A stretch of DNA of 64,000 nucleotides from Microbaculum marinisediminis (GTDB taxonomy: Bacteria; Pseudomonadota; Alphaproteobacteria; Rhizobiales; Tepidamorphaceae), in the NCBI RefSeq assembly GCF_025397915.1, contig NZ_JALIDZ010000012.1, positions 1 through 64,000 of the forward strand. The letters are read 5' to 3'. Of this stretch, positions 10,972 to 20,712 are shown piece by piece. The position numbers and the translations under genes are program-made. Every line of letters starts with the position of its first letter. Position 1 is the first letter of the stretch. A model generated the notes under the pieces. That model made no database searches and was not told the DNA's origin. It was given only the letters and a program-made list of their open reading frames with translations.

Positions 10972-11742
10972 TCAGCTCGTGATCTGGCGATAGGCTTCGG
11001 CGATTGCAAGGAAATCGGAAGCTTTCAGGCTTGCGCCGCCGACGAGCGCCCCGTCCACGTTGGCGACCGCCATCAGTTCGACGGCATTCGACGGCTTGAC
11101 CGAACCGCCGTACAGCACGCGGGTTCTCGCCCCTTCCTCGCCGAAACGATCCTTCAGCCGCTCGCGGATGAACCCGTGCACCTCCGCGACGTCCTTGGCC
11201 GTCGGCGTCATGCCCGTGCCGATCGCCCATACCGGCTCATAGGCAACGATCATGCGCGCGGCCATCGCGCCGTCCGGAATCGAGCCGGCGAGCTGCGCCC
11301 CGATCCTCTCGAGGGTCTTGTCGTCCTTGCGCTCGGCCTCCGTCTCGCCGACGCAGACGATCGCGGTGAGGCCCGCCCGCCAGGCCGCTTCGGCTTTGGC
11401 GCGCACCATCTCGTCGGTTTCCCCGTGATCCTGCCGCCGCTCCGAATGGCCGACGATCACCGCCGCCGCGCCGGAGTCGGCCATCATCCCGGCGGAGATA
11501 TCGCCGGTATGGGCGCCCGAATCCTTCGCGTGGCAATCCTGCCCCCCGACCGAAAGCGACGACTGGAGCGCGATCTGGGAGAACGCCATGACCAGCGTAG
11601 ACGGCGGACAGATCATTAGATCGACCCGCTCCTTCAAATCGTCGTCATACCCTTCGATCATCGCGCCGAATTCGGCGGCCGATGCTCTAAGGCCATTCAT
11701 TTTCCAGTTTCCGGCGACAAGCGGCCGAATGTCGGGTGTCAT
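10972..11742 (-). CDS. tpiA: Triosephosphate isomerase
   Basis: TpiA interconverts dihydroxyacetone phosphate and glyceraldehyde 3-phosphate. The 256-residue product carries GNWKMNG near the N-terminus, the catalytic histidine in VGHSERR, the catalytic glutamate in [11 protein letters not shown] and the phosphate-binding [11 protein letters not shown] and [10 protein letters not shown] regions. I chose the ATG at 11742, which places VAGNWKMNG at the normal distance; the frame is open 63 nt further. secG follows 85 nt downstream on the same strand. Confidence 0.97.
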   Translation of the reverse strand: MTPDIRPLVAGNWKMNGLRASAAEFGAMIEGYDDDLKERVDLMICPPSTLVMAFSQIALQSSLSVGGQDCHAKDSGAHTGDISAGMMADSGAAAVIVGHSERRQDHGETDEMVRAKAEAAWRAGLTAIVCVGETEAERKDDKTLERIGAQLAGSIPDGAMAARMIVAYEPVWAIGTGMTPTAKDVAEVHGFIRERLKDRFGEEGARTRVLYGGSVKPSNAVELMAVANVDGALVGGASLKASDFLAIAEAYRQITS

Positions 11743-11820
11743 GTTCTCTACTTTCTTGATGAAGCTGGCGCTGCATAGCAGATCGGCGGAATAAGTCGAA
11801 CCCAATCGAAAATCGGAAGC

Positions 11821-12453
11821 TCAGGACCGCTGAGCGACGCCGAAAAGACCGGATCGCGACAGCTTCGGCGTCATAGCGCGACTTTCCATGAGGACGACCG
11901 GCAGCGGGGCATCACCGAAGACGTCGAAAAGCGCCGATTGCTCCTCCAGCCCCCAAACCGTTCTGTCCGTACCGGCCTTGTAGTCGTAGCCGGGACCGAG
12001 ACGGAACGTGAGCCGGAGACCTTCCAGCGCAAGCTCCTCCTGAATCGTCGCGGCGAGCATCCGCGTCGCCTTCTCGACGCACAGCCAGCCGGCGGTTTCG
12101 ATGAACAGCGCGTCCACCGGTTCGGCCGCCTCAAATCGGCGTGCCGCGGCGGCGTCCATCCCCGCCCCAAGCGTCAGGACGAAGACGATGACCTCCGTCG
12201 CTTCGCCCAGCAGCCGATCGAAGGCCCCGCAATTGAACCGGTGCCCCCCGGCAAGCGTCAGAACGCCGTCCGCGACGGAAACGATCGGCAAGCGGACATA
12301 GCGGGCCTCGGGCGATGCGATCCCGGCAATCTCGCCGCTCACCCGCTCGGCGATGGTCCGCACGCGTGGTCGGATACGGGCAGGATCCCGATACCCATGA
12401 ACGCGAAGAAGCCGATCCGGGTCGGCGGCGAAGCCCGCGCTCCGCCAGGACAT
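11821..12453 (-). CDS. Vitamin B12-dependent methionine synthase activation-domain-like protein
   Basis: This 210-residue protein resembles the C-terminal activation domain of cobalamin-dependent methionine synthase, which supports reductive reactivation of the corrinoid. Visible landmarks are DALFIETAGWLCVEKATRM, RLGPGYDYKAG and the terminal MTPKLSRSGLFGV, all placed as in that domain. No MetH catalytic or B12-binding domain is attached. I chose ATG 12453; the frame is open upstream without family-like sequence. It follows a 96-residue protein by 41 nt. Together they look like a fragment of a corrinoid methyltransferase system whose other parts (B12-binding protein, methyltransferase) are not in this window. 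Confidence 0.75.
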   Translation of the reverse strand: MSWRSAGFAADPDRLLRVHGYRDPARIRPRVRTIAERVSGEIAGIASPEARYVRLPIVSVADGVLTLAGGHRFNCGAFDRLLGEATEVIVFVLTLGAGMDAAAARRFEAAEPVDALFIETAGWLCVEKATRMLAATIQEELALEGLRLTFRLGPGYDYKAGTDRTVWGLEEQSALFDVFGDAPLPVVLMESRAMTPKLSRSGLFGVAQRS

Positions 12454-12494
12454 CACTCCGGGGCTGTTTCCGGCGCCACCCACGGAAGCCCCGC

Positions 12495-12785
12495 TCAGCC
12501 GTCCGTGCCGGCGATAGCGGCCGCGCGAATCGCGTCGTATTGAGCCTCGATTTCCTCGGCCAACGCCTGCGCCGCGCTGATGGCGTCGCCGTCGCGCTCC
12601 ACCGGTCTGCCGCGACGCCACGCCTCCAGGTATTGGTCGGTGCCCGCCAGGCCGCGGCGTATGGCGACAAGGTCGATCAGCTCCTGGAAACGGGCACTTA
12701 ATTGTATCTTGTGGCTACCGCTCACATCGCGGGCCTCGATCATCGAGGGGATTTCCTGCCACGTCAGGATGCTGCATTTCGCCAT
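12495..12785 (-). CDS. Small 'virulence factor' (PF13769-type) family protein
   Basis: This 96-residue protein starts MAKCSILTWQEIPSMIEARD and continues with a conserved LSARFQELIDLVAIRRGLAGTDQYLEAWRRG. I recognise this as the short alphaproteobacterial family annotated as virulence factor, a name with little functional support. To my knowledge its genes often sit beside corrinoid and methyltetrahydrofolate-related genes, which fits its neighbour here, the MetH-activation-like gene. A role in one-carbon or corrinoid metabolism is inferred from context only. It is transcribed away from ppiD; a TATATAA on its strand lies about 30 nt upstream. Confidence 0.7.
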   Translation of the reverse strand: MAKCSILTWQEIPSMIEARDVSGSHKIQLSARFQELIDLVAIRRGLAGTDQYLEAWRRGRPVERDGDAISAAQALAEEIEAQYDAIRAAAIAGTDG

Positions 12786-12894
12786 CGCAATCGCCTCCGG
12801 CAGCAAGTTCGCTTATATACCCTACCCGGCGGCTTGAAGACGACACGCCGCAATCGCGAATTCGACTGGCGTATCTGCGACCCAGAAGGACCGC

Positions 12895-12923
12895 TTGCCG
12901 CTTGGGCACGAGATTCCTAATAT
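12895..12923 (+). promoter_or_regulatory. Probable promoter of the ppiD-trp-mo operon
   Basis: TTGCCG (12895-12900), 17 nt, then TAATAT (12918-12923) gives a plausible sigma-70-type promoter 66 nt before the ppiD ATG. It is the only good candidate upstream of the seven-gene run. Confidence 0.5.
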
Positions 12924-12989
12924 GCGCGCCCTTAGCCGGCCGGAGTCGTGCCGGGTAACGAAGACAAATCAAACGGATACCGTATCGCT

Positions 12990-14879
12990 ATGTTGGAAGC
13001 CTTGCGTCGTAGTACGTCCGGATGGATTGCGAAGATCTTGTTGGGGCTGTTGGTGCTCAGCTTCGCGGTCTGGGGCGTCGCCGACATTTTTTCCGGCTAT
13101 CGCGGTACCGACGTAGCCGAAGTCGGAAATACGCCGATCACGATCGACGAGTTCCGCTCCTCCCTGCAGCAGGAAATCCAGCAGGTATCGCGCCAGGTCG
13201 GCACCTACCTGACCATGGATCAGGCCCGTTCGATCGGTCTCGACAACCGTGTCCTCGGACGTCTGATGGCAGAGGCAGCGCTCAACGACGAGGCCAAGAC
13301 CATGGGCCTCGGCGTGACCGACGCGGTGATCGCCGAAAGCATCCGCAAGGATCCGGCGTTCCAGACTCCCGGCGGACAGTTCGACCGCACCTACTTCGAA
13401 CAGGTGCTGCGGTCCAACGGCTTCTCGGAAGCCGGTTTCGTCTACCAGCAGCGAAACGTCCTGATGCGCCAGATGATCGCTGAGGCGGTCGGCGGCGACG
13501 TTCGCGCCCCGGAAGTTCTCGAAAAGGCCATCGACCGCTTTCGCAAAGAGACGCGGTCGGCTGAGTTTATCGTCATCACCCCGGCAATGGTCGATACCGT
13601 TCCCGATCCGACCGAGGAACAGCTCCGCAGCTACTACGACGAGAACAAGGTCGACTTCCGGGCCCCGGAATACCGGAAGGTCGCCATACTCGCGATCGCA
13701 CCGGCGGAACTGGCGAACGAGATCGAGGTGAGCGAGGAGGAACTGAAAGCCTCCTATGACGCCGATCCGGGCCGGTTCGGCGCTCCGGAGCGCCGCACCA
13801 TCGAACGGATCGTCTTCAGTGACGCCGCCGCCGCCGAAACGGCGCGCGCGGAAATCGCCGACGGCAAGAGCTTCGAGGACGTGGCGGCCGAGCTCGGCCT
13901 CACCGAGGACGACCGCAAGCTCGGCACCCTGACCAAAGACGGCATCCTCGACCCGGCAATCGGCGAAGCCGCGTTTAATCTCGAGATCGGCGAGATCAGC
14001 CAGCCGGTGCAGGGCACCTTCGGCCCGGTGCTGGTGCGCGTGACCGAGATCGTGTCCGGCGTGAACAAGACCTTCGAGGACGTTCGCGACGAAATCCGTA
14101 TCGATCTGGCCACGCAGAAGGCCAAGGATCAGATCCTCGACGTCTACGACGCGATCGAGGACGACCGCGCCGCGGGCATGACGCTCGCCGAAATCGGCCA
14201 GAAGCAGGGCCTGCCCTACCGCGAGGTCGAGGCGATCGACAGCAACGGGCTGAATCCGGAGGAAAGCCGCGTTTCCGGCCTTCCGGAGTCGCCGCAGTTC
14301 CTTTCGGAAGCCTTCGCGACCGACATCGGCGTCGAGGCCGATCCCCTCCAGACCCGCGGCGACGGCTGGGCCTGGTTGGAGGTGCTCGATATCACCCCGT
14401 CCCGCGACCTGGCGTTCGAGGAAGCCCGCGACAAGGTCGCCGAGGCGTGGCGCGCCGACGAGACCCGCAAGGCCGTCGAGGCGAAAGCCAAGGACGTCGC
14501 CGAGCAGATTCGCGGCGGCGCCGGCTTCTTCGCCGTGGCCGAGGAACTGGGAACCACGTCGGGCCTCGTCGGCCCGATCGCGCGCGGCGCGACCGATGGT
14601 CCGTTCGCCGCACCGGCGGTGCAGCTCCTGTTCACGACGCCGGAGGGCGAGATCAACGCGACCGCCGCCGCGCAGGCGCCGCAGCGGGTCGTCTTCCGCG
14701 TCACCGACATCGATATTCCGCCGTTCAAGCCCGGCGAAGCCGAGGAATACACGGCGGAAATCGAGGACGGCATCTCCAACGATCTGCTCAGCCAGTACCT
14801 GCAGGAACTGGAGAAGCGCATCGGCACCTTGATCAATCAGGAAGCCCTGCGGGTCGCTCTCGGCGAGAGCAGCCTGTGA
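12990..14879 (+). CDS. ppiD: PpiD-type periplasmic peptidyl-prolyl isomerase/chaperone
   Basis: This is a membrane-anchored folding factor facing the periplasm, with a SurA-like N-terminal domain and a parvulin (PPIC) domain. The 629 residues start MLEALRRSTSGWIAK with a single membrane anchor (about 12-35), then a long chaperone region, a parvulin-like domain at about 250-350 (GKSFEDVAAELGLTEDD, GEISQPVQGTFGPVLVRV) and a second such region near the C-terminus. I chose the ATG at 12990; an in-frame ATG 42 nt earlier would add a charged stretch before the anchor. It leads the trp genes with only 28 nt to trpE. Confidence 0.9.
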   Translation: MLEALRRSTSGWIAKILLGLLVLSFAVWGVADIFSGYRGTDVAEVGNTPITIDEFRSSLQQEIQQVSRQVGTYLTMDQARSIGLDNRVLGRLMAEAALNDEAKTMGLGVTDAVIAESIRKDPAFQTPGGQFDRTYFEQVLRSNGFSEAGFVYQQRNVLMRQMIAEAVGGDVRAPEVLEKAIDRFRKETRSAEFIVITPAMVDTVPDPTEEQLRSYYDENKVDFRAPEYRKVAILAIAPAELANEIEVSEEELKASYDADPGRFGAPERRTIERIVFSDAAAAETARAEIADGKSFEDVAAELGLTEDDRKLGTLTKDGILDPAIGEAAFNLEIGEISQPVQGTFGPVLVRVTEIVSGVNKTFEDVRDEIRIDLATQKAKDQILDVYDAIEDDRAAGMTLAEIGQKQGLPYREVEAIDSNGLNPEESRVSGLPESPQFLSEAFATDIGVEADPLQTRGDGWAWLEVLDITPSRDLAFEEARDKVAEAWRADETRKAVEAKAKDVAEQIRGGAGFFAVAEELGTTSGLVGPIARGATDGPFAAPAVQLLFTTPEGEINATAAAQAPQRVVFRVTDIDIPPFKPGEAEEYTAEIEDGISNDLLSQYLQELEKRIGTLINQEALRVALGESSL

Positions 14880-14907
14880 CACCGCCCTCTACGCCAAGGG
14901 CCGCGTC

Positions 14908-16428
14908 ATGGCTTTGATCGAGCCGGCCTACGACGGTTTCGAGGAACGCTATCGCGTCGGCGCCCCGCAGGTGGTCTGGACCCGCCTCGTCGCCGATCTC
15001 GAAACCCCCGTCTCGGCTATGCTGAAGATCGCCGGTGACAGGCCGAACAGCTTCCTGCTCGAATCCGTCGAGGGCGGCGCCGTGCGCGGCCGCTACTCGA
15101 TCATCGGCATCGCGCCCGACGTCGTCTTCCGGGCGTTTGGAAACAAGGCCGAGATCAATACCAGCCCGGACGCCCAGCCCGATGGCTTCCGGCCCTGCCC
15201 GGAACCGACGCTGGCCGCCCTGCGGCGCCTGATCAACGAGGCCCGCGTCGACCTGCCCGAGGACCTGCCGGCGATGTCGGCCGGCGTGTTCGGCTACATG
15301 GCCTACGACACGGTGCGGCTGATGGAGGATCTGGGCGATCCCAACCCCGATCCCTTCGGGTTGCCGGACGCCATATTCGCCCGGCCGACCATCATGGTAA
15401 TCTTCGATTCCGTGAAGGACGAGGTCACGGTGGTGACCCCGGTGCGCCCCTCCGCGGACCTGTCGGCGAGCGCCGCCTATACCCGTGCCGTCGACCGGAT
15501 CAACGAGGTCATCGACGCGCTCGACCGTCCGATCGAGAAATCGGCGAGCGCCGATACCGACGACGTCATCGGCCGCGCCCCGGTATCGAACACCACACCC
15601 GCCGAATACCGCGCCATGGTGGAGCGCGCCAAGGACTACATCGCCGCCGGCGACATCTTCCAGGTCGTCCTCAGCCAGCGCTTCGAGGCCCCGTTCACGC
15701 TGCCGCCCTTCGCCCTCTACCGGGCGCTGCGGCGGGTCAATCCGGCACCGTTCCTGTATTTCCTGAACTTCGCCGACTTCGCCGTCGTCGGGTCGAGCCC
15801 GGAGATCCTGGTGCGGCTGCGCGAGGACAAGGTGACGGTCCGTCCGATCGCCGGCACCCGCCCGCGCGGCGCGACGCCGACCGAGGACCGCGCCAACGCC
15901 GAGGACCTGCTGGCCGACCCGAAGGAACGCGCCGAGCACCTGATGCTGCTCGATCTCGGCCGCAACGACGCCGGCCGCGTCTCCAAGGTCGGCTCGGTGA
16001 AGGTCACCGACCAGTTCTTCCTGGAATACTACAGCCAGGTGATGCACATCGTCTCCAACGTGGAAGGCGAGATCGATCCCTCGCGCGACTCCATCGACGC
16101 GCTGATCGCCGGCTTCCCGGCGGGCACCGTCTCTGGCGCGCCGAAGGTCCGGGCGATGCAGATCATCGACGAGCTGGAAAAGGAAAAGCGCGGCATCTAC
16201 GCCGGCTGCGTCGGCTATTTCTCCGCCGACGGCGACATGGATACGTGCATCGTGCTAAGAACCGCGGTGGTGAAGGACGGCAAGATGTACGTTCAGGCCG
16301 GCGCCGGAATCGTCGCCGACTCCGTGCCGGAAAACGAGCAGCGCGAGTGCATCAACAAGGCGCGCGCGCTGTTCAGGGCCGCCGACGAGGCTGTGCGCTT
16401 CGCCTCGGCGGCGAACCGCGGGCAATGA
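14908..16428 (+). CDS. trpE: Anthranilate synthase component I
   Basis: TrpE makes anthranilate from chorismate, the first committed step to tryptophan, with ammonia from TrpG. The 506-residue product contains the tryptophan feedback element LLESVEGG near residue 50 and the chorismate-binding core (AGTRPRGATPTEDRANAEDL, LLDLGRNDAGRVSKVG, FPAGTVSGAPKVRAMQIID). It is separate from TrpG, unlike the fused TrpEG of Rhizobium. No leader peptide or attenuator fits in the 28 nt after ppiD, so attenuation at trpE is unlikely. Confidence 0.97.
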   Translation: MALIEPAYDGFEERYRVGAPQVVWTRLVADLETPVSAMLKIAGDRPNSFLLESVEGGAVRGRYSIIGIAPDVVFRAFGNKAEINTSPDAQPDGFRPCPEPTLAALRRLINEARVDLPEDLPAMSAGVFGYMAYDTVRLMEDLGDPNPDPFGLPDAIFARPTIMVIFDSVKDEVTVVTPVRPSADLSASAAYTRAVDRINEVIDALDRPIEKSASADTDDVIGRAPVSNTTPAEYRAMVERAKDYIAAGDIFQVVLSQRFEAPFTLPPFALYRALRRVNPAPFLYFLNFADFAVVGSSPEILVRLREDKVTVRPIAGTRPRGATPTEDRANAEDLLADPKERAEHLMLLDLGRNDAGRVSKVGSVKVTDQFFLEYYSQVMHIVSNVEGEIDPSRDSIDALIAGFPAGTVSGAPKVRAMQIIDELEKEKRGIYAGCVGYFSADGDMDTCIVLRTAVVKDGKMYVQAGAGIVADSVPENEQRECINKARALFRAADEAVRFASAANRGQ

Positions 16429-16460
16429 TGTAGGGTGCAACGGGAAGCGCTGAGCTGGCG

Positions 16461-17051
16461 ATGATCGTCCTGATCGACAACTACGACAGCTTCACCTGGA
16501 ACCTCGTCCATTTCCTGGGCGAGCTCGGCGCGCGCGTGCGCGTCCACCGCAACGACAAGATCGCGGTCGAGGACGTGCTCGCCGGCGATCCGACCGGCAT
16601 CGTGCTCTCGCCTGGCCCCTGCACGCCGAACGAAGCCGGCATCTGCCTCGACCTGATCACGCGCGCCGGCGGGTCGGTGCCGATCCTGGGCGTCTGCCTC
16701 GGCCACCAGGCGATCGGCCAGGCCTATGGCGGCACCGTGGGGCGCGCGCCGACGCTGATGCACGGCAAGCTGAGCGAGATCAGCCATACCGGCGCCGGCG
16801 TGTTCCGCGGCATCGACGGGCCGTTCCACGCCACCCGCTATCACTCGCTGATCGTCGAACGCGACAGCCTGCCGGAAGACCTCATTGTCGACGCGGAGAC
16901 CGAAGACGGCATCGTCATGGGTATGCATCATGCCACCCATCCCGTCTTCGGCGTCCAGTTCCATCCCGAAAGCATCGCCTCCGAGCACGGGCATCTGATC
17001 CTGCGCAACTTCCTCGAGGCATCCGCCGAGTGGCACAGGCGCGCCGCCTGA
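16461..17051 (+). CDS. trpG: Anthranilate synthase component II (glutamine amidotransferase)
   Basis: TrpG hydrolyses glutamine and passes ammonia to TrpE. The 196 residues form one class I amidotransferase domain with the nucleophile Cys79 in [11 protein letters not shown] and the His168/Glu170 pair in VQFHPESI. The start sequence [18 protein letters not shown] is typical. It lies 32 nt after trpE in the same direction. By homology it could also serve aminodeoxychorismate synthesis (PabA role), since the two are interchangeable in many bacteria. Confidence 0.96.
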   Translation: MIVLIDNYDSFTWNLVHFLGELGARVRVHRNDKIAVEDVLAGDPTGIVLSPGPCTPNEAGICLDLITRAGGSVPILGVCLGHQAIGQAYGGTVGRAPTLMHGKLSEISHTGAGVFRGIDGPFHATRYHSLIVERDSLPEDLIVDAETEDGIVMGMHHATHPVFGVQFHPESIASEHGHLILRNFLEASAEWHRRAA

Positions 17052-17115
17052 TACGCGCCAAGCGCTTGCACCAGCGGGCGTTTTGCGGCACGACAAGATC
17101 GCACAGGACGAAGAG

Positions 17116-18135
17116 ATGCAACCGACGAGCCTCAAGGACTTCATCGCCAAGGTCGCCGCGGGCGAACCACTGAGCCGCAAGGAGGCGACGCACGCCTTCG
17201 ACATCATCATGTCTGGCGAGGCGACGCCGACGCAGATCGGCGGCTTCCTGATGGCGCTCAGGGTGCGCGGCGAGACCGTCGACGAGATCGCCGGCGCGGT
17301 CACCACCATGCGCGCCAAGATGCTGCCGGTGAAGGCCCCCGCGAACGCCATCGACATCGTCGGCACCGGCGGCGACGCGGCCGGCACCTACAACATCTCG
17401 ACCTGCGCGGCGATCGTCACGGCGGCCTGCGGCGTGCCCGTCGCCAAACACGGCAACCGCGCGCTGTCGTCGAAGTCCGGTGCCGCCGACGCGCTTGCAG
17501 CGCTCGGCGTCGATATCGAGCTTTCCCCGGGCCGGATCGCCGACTGCATCGCGCAGGCCGGTGTCGGCTTCATGTTCGCGCCGGCCCATCACGCGGCGAT
17601 GAAGCATGTCGGCCCGAGCCGGGTCGAGCTCGGCACCCGGACGATCTTCAACATCCTCGGCCCCCTCTCCAATCCGGCCGGCGTCAAGCGCCAGATGATC
17701 GGCGTCTTCGACCGGCAGTGGATCGTGCCGATGGCCGAAGTGCTGTCGTCGCTCGGCTCCGAGCATGTCTGGGTCGTGCACGGCAGCGACGGCCTCGACG
17801 AGATCACCACCACCGGGCCGACCTATGTCGCCGAACTGGTCGACGGCGACGTCCGTACCTTCGAGATCGCGCCGGCCGATATCGGCCTGCAGACCGCCAG
17901 CCCCGACGACCTGAAGGGTGGCGACGCGGCAACCAACGCCGCGGCGATCCGCGCCCTGCTCGGTGGCGAGCACAGCCCCTTCCGCGACATCGTCGTCTTC
18001 AACGCCGCCGCCGCGCTGGTGGTCGCCGGGCAGGCGGCGACGCTTACCGAGGGCGCCGAGATAGCGGCCAGGGCCATCGATGCCGGCGACGCGCTCGCCG
18101 TTCTGCAGAAACTCGTCACCGTATCGACCGCGTGA
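17116..18135 (+). CDS. trpD: Anthranilate phosphoribosyltransferase
   Basis: TrpD transfers the phosphoribosyl group of PRPP to anthranilate. The 339-residue product shows the PRPP/glycine loop [14 protein letters not shown], the anthranilate-binding [17 protein letters not shown] and the usual helical N-terminal domain ([19 protein letters not shown]). I chose the ATG at 17116, preceded by a GACGAAGAG ribosome site; an upstream TTG at 17083 is in frame but adds an atypical stretch. The stop is 4 nt before the trpC start. Confidence 0.97.
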   Translation: MQPTSLKDFIAKVAAGEPLSRKEATHAFDIIMSGEATPTQIGGFLMALRVRGETVDEIAGAVTTMRAKMLPVKAPANAIDIVGTGGDAAGTYNISTCAAIVTAACGVPVAKHGNRALSSKSGAADALAALGVDIELSPGRIADCIAQAGVGFMFAPAHHAAMKHVGPSRVELGTRTIFNILGPLSNPAGVKRQMIGVFDRQWIVPMAEVLSSLGSEHVWVVHGSDGLDEITTTGPTYVAELVDGDVRTFEIAPADIGLQTASPDDLKGGDAATNAAAIRALLGGEHSPFRDIVVFNAAAALVVAGQAATLTEGAEIAARAIDAGDALAVLQKLVTVSTA

Positions 18136-18139
18136 AGCC

Positions 18140-18952
18140 ATGGCCGACATCCTGAAGAAAATCGAGGCCTACAAGCGCGAGGAGATCGCCGCCGCCAAGG
18201 CCGCCCGGCCGCTGGTCGATGTCTGCGCGGCCGCGCGCAGCGCGCCTCCGGTCCGCCCGTTCAAGGAGGCGCTCGACGCCCGTATCGCCAGGGGCGAGAC
18301 GGCGCTGATTGCGGAGATCAAGAAGGCAAGCCCGTCGAAGGGCCTGATCCGCCCGGATTTCGATCCGCCGAAACTCGCCGGCGCCTATGAGGCCGGAGGC
18401 GCCGCCTGCCTGTCCGTCCTGACCGATGGCCCCTCGTTCATGGGCAGCCCCGACTATCTGACCGCCGCGCGCGACTCCGTTTCCCTGCCCGTCCTGCGCA
18501 AGGATTTCCTGTTCGATCCCTATCAGGTCGACGAGGCCCGCGCCTGGGGCGCCGACTGCATCCTGATCATCATGGCCGCCGTCACCGACGACGAGGCCGC
18601 CGCCCTCGAGAACGCCGCCGAGATCTACGGCATGTCCGTCCTGATCGAGATCCACGACACGGCCGAGCTCGACCGGGCGCTGCAACTCAGGTCGAGGCTG
18701 ATCGGCATAAACAATAGAAATCTCAGAACCTTCGATACATCCCTTCAGACATCAATCGAATTGGCGAGGGCTGTACCGGACGGCTATACCCTGGTCGGCG
18801 AGAGCGGCATCTTCACGCCCGCCGACGTGGCGCTGCTTGCCGATGCCGGCATCCATGCGATCCTCGTGGGCGAAAGCCTGATGCGCCAGGACGACGTCAC
18901 CGCGGCGACCCGCGCGCTGTTGTCGCGAACCGCCGCCGACGCGGCCGTATAG
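18140..18952 (+). CDS. trpC: Indole-3-glycerol phosphate synthase
   Basis: TrpC closes the indole ring from carboxyphenylamino-deoxyribulose phosphate. The 270 residues form one TIM barrel, starting [16 protein letters not shown], with the family motifs [47 protein letters not shown] and [12 protein letters not shown]. It is not fused to TrpF. The ATG at 18140 lies 4 nt after trpD, so translation is probably coupled. moaC follows 19 nt downstream. Confidence 0.97.
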   Translation: MADILKKIEAYKREEIAAAKAARPLVDVCAAARSAPPVRPFKEALDARIARGETALIAEIKKASPSKGLIRPDFDPPKLAGAYEAGGAACLSVLTDGPSFMGSPDYLTAARDSVSLPVLRKDFLFDPYQVDEARAWGADCILIIMAAVTDDEAAALENAAEIYGMSVLIEIHDTAELDRALQLRSRLIGINNRNLRTFDTSLQTSIELARAVPDGYTLVGESGIFTPADVALLADAGIHAILVGESLMRQDDVTAATRALLSRTAADAAV

Positions 18953-18971
18953 GCTGGAGCGAGCCCCGCCC

Positions 18972-19475
18972 ATGTGCGCCGACAAAGCCCTCACCCACCT
19001 CGACGAGACCGGCACGGCGCGCATGGTGGACGTCTCCGGCAAGGCGGTCACCGCCCGTTCGGCGACGGCGGAGGGCTGGGTCCGGATGGCGCCCGAGACA
19101 ATGGACCTGATCGTCCGTGGCGAGGCCAAGAAGGGCGACGTGCTCGGCACCGCCCGCATCGCCGGCATCATGGGCGCCAAGCGCACCCACGAGCTGATAC
19201 CACTCTGCCATCCGCTCGGCCTGTCGAAGGTGTCCGTCGATCTCGAGCCTGTTGCCGCCGACAGCGCCGTGCGCGTGACGGCGACGGCCAAGGTGACCGG
19301 CCAGACTGGCGTGGAGATGGAGGCGCTGACCGCCGTCGGCGTCGCCTGCCTCACCGTCTACGACATGGTCAAGGCGGTCGATCGCGGCATCGAGATCACC
19401 GGCATTCGCCTGCTGGAGAAATCCGGCGGTCGCTCCGGCAGCTGGCACGCCGACGACAGCGGACAGGATGGCTGA
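18972..19475 (+). CDS. moaC: Cyclic pyranopterin monophosphate synthase
   Basis: MoaC, acting after MoaA, converts the GTP-derived cyclic intermediate to cyclic pyranopterin monophosphate, the first stage of molybdenum cofactor synthesis. The 167-residue product has the conserved [15 protein letters not shown] start, [20 protein letters not shown] with the active-site histidines, and [20 protein letters not shown]. Its 3' end overlaps the moeA start by 8 nt. Placement of moaC-moeA behind trpC is typical for Hyphomicrobiales. Confidence 0.97.
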   Translation: MCADKALTHLDETGTARMVDVSGKAVTARSATAEGWVRMAPETMDLIVRGEAKKGDVLGTARIAGIMGAKRTHELIPLCHPLGLSKVSVDLEPVAADSAVRVTATAKVTGQTGVEMEALTAVGVACLTVYDMVKAVDRGIEITGIRLLEKSGGRSGSWHADDSGQDG

Positions 19476-20691
19476 GACCATGGCCCTCCTCCCGGTCGAA
19501 GAAGCCCTGCGGCGCATCGTCGACGGCGTTCCCCCCAGGCCCGCCGAGCGGGTGCCCCTTGACGACGCGCTGGACCGTGTCCTCGCCGAGGACATCGCCG
19601 CCAGGCGCACGCAGCCGCCATGGGACACCTCGGCGATGGACGGCTATGCGGTGCGCGCCGCCGACGTCGCGACCGTGCCCACAACACTGCGCGTAATCGG
19701 TGCGGCCCCTGCCGGCCATCCCTTCGAGGGAACAGTCGGGGCGGGCGAGGCCGTGCGGATCTTTACGGGAGCCCCCCTGCCCGATGGCGCCAACGCGATC
19801 GTCATCCAGGAAGATACCGAGCGCGCCGGCGACGAGGTCACCGTTCTTGAATCCTCCGGCATCGGCCGGTTCGTGCGCAAGCGCGGGCTCGACTTTGCCG
19901 AAGGCGACGTACTGCTCAGCGCCGGCCGCCGCGCCGACCCGCGCGCCATCGCCCTCGCCGCCGCGATGAACCATGCCGACCTGTCCGTTCATGGCCGGCC
20001 GAAAGTCGCAATCCTGTCGACCGGCGACGAGCTCGCCCTACCCGGCTCCGATCCCGGACCGGAAAAGATCATCGCGTCCAACGGCTTCGGGCTTGCGGCC
20101 ATCGTCCGGCGGGCCGGCGGCATTCCCGTCGATCTCGGCATCGCCGCGGACGACCGTGAATCCCTCGCCGGTGCCGTCGCTAAGGCACGGAAGTCCGGGG
20201 CCGATGTTCTGGTGACCCTCGGCGGCGCATCCGTCGGCGAGCATGACATCGTCCAGGACGTTCTGGTCGCCGAAGGCCTGTCGCTCGATTTCTGGAAGAT
20301 CGCCATGCGGCCCGGCAAGCCGCTGATGTTCGGCATGTTCGGCGCGAGCCGCTTCCTCGGACTGCCCGGCAATCCGGTCTCGGCGATGATCACCGCACGG
20401 CTGTTCCTCGTGCCGCTGATCCACGCGCTGTGCGGTCTCAGGGAAACCCAGTCCGGCGAGACCAACGCGCGCCTCGGGGCCGATCTCGGCGAAAACGATC
20501 AGCGCCAGGACTATCTGCGCGCGATGTCCAGCATCGATCCCGACGGCACCCTCGTCGTCACCCCCTTCGGCCGGCAGGACAGCTCCATGCTGGCCACGCT
20601 GGCCAGGGCCGATGCGCTGATCATCCGCCCGCCTTTCGCCCCGGCCGCGACGGCGGGCGAGACCTGCCGCGCGCTCCTGATGGATTTCTGA
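19468..20691 (+). CDS. moeA: Molybdopterin molybdenumtransferase
   Basis: MoeA inserts molybdate into the adenylated molybdopterin. The 407-residue product shows the four-domain layout: domain entry [16 protein letters not shown], the GDELALPGS region of the MogA-like domain, [17 protein letters not shown] and [13 protein letters not shown] with the downstream LPGNPVSAM motif, and a C-terminal beta barrel. The start at 19468 overlaps moaC by 8 nt, implying translational coupling. It is the last gene of the ppiD-trp-mo operon; the next gene is on the opposite strand and ends 21 nt later. Confidence 0.97.
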   Translation: MAETMALLPVEEALRRIVDGVPPRPAERVPLDDALDRVLAEDIAARRTQPPWDTSAMDGYAVRAADVATVPTTLRVIGAAPAGHPFEGTVGAGEAVRIFTGAPLPDGANAIVIQEDTERAGDEVTVLESSGIGRFVRKRGLDFAEGDVLLSAGRRADPRAIALAAAMNHADLSVHGRPKVAILSTGDELALPGSDPGPEKIIASNGFGLAAIVRRAGGIPVDLGIAADDRESLAGAVAKARKSGADVLVTLGGASVGEHDIVQDVLVAEGLSLDFWKIAMRPGKPLMFGMFGASRFLGLPGNPVSAMITARLFLVPLIHALCGLRETQSGETNARLGADLGENDQRQDYLRAMSSIDPDGTLVVTPFGRQDSSMLATLARADALIIRPPFAPAATAGETCRALLMDF

Positions 20692-20712
20692 GGGCGGCCC
20701 TCGCGCGGCGCA

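Noticed and set aside
14880-14907. trp leader peptide and attenuator before trpE
   Set aside because: Only 28 nt separate ppiD from trpE, too short for a leader ORF and alternative hairpins.
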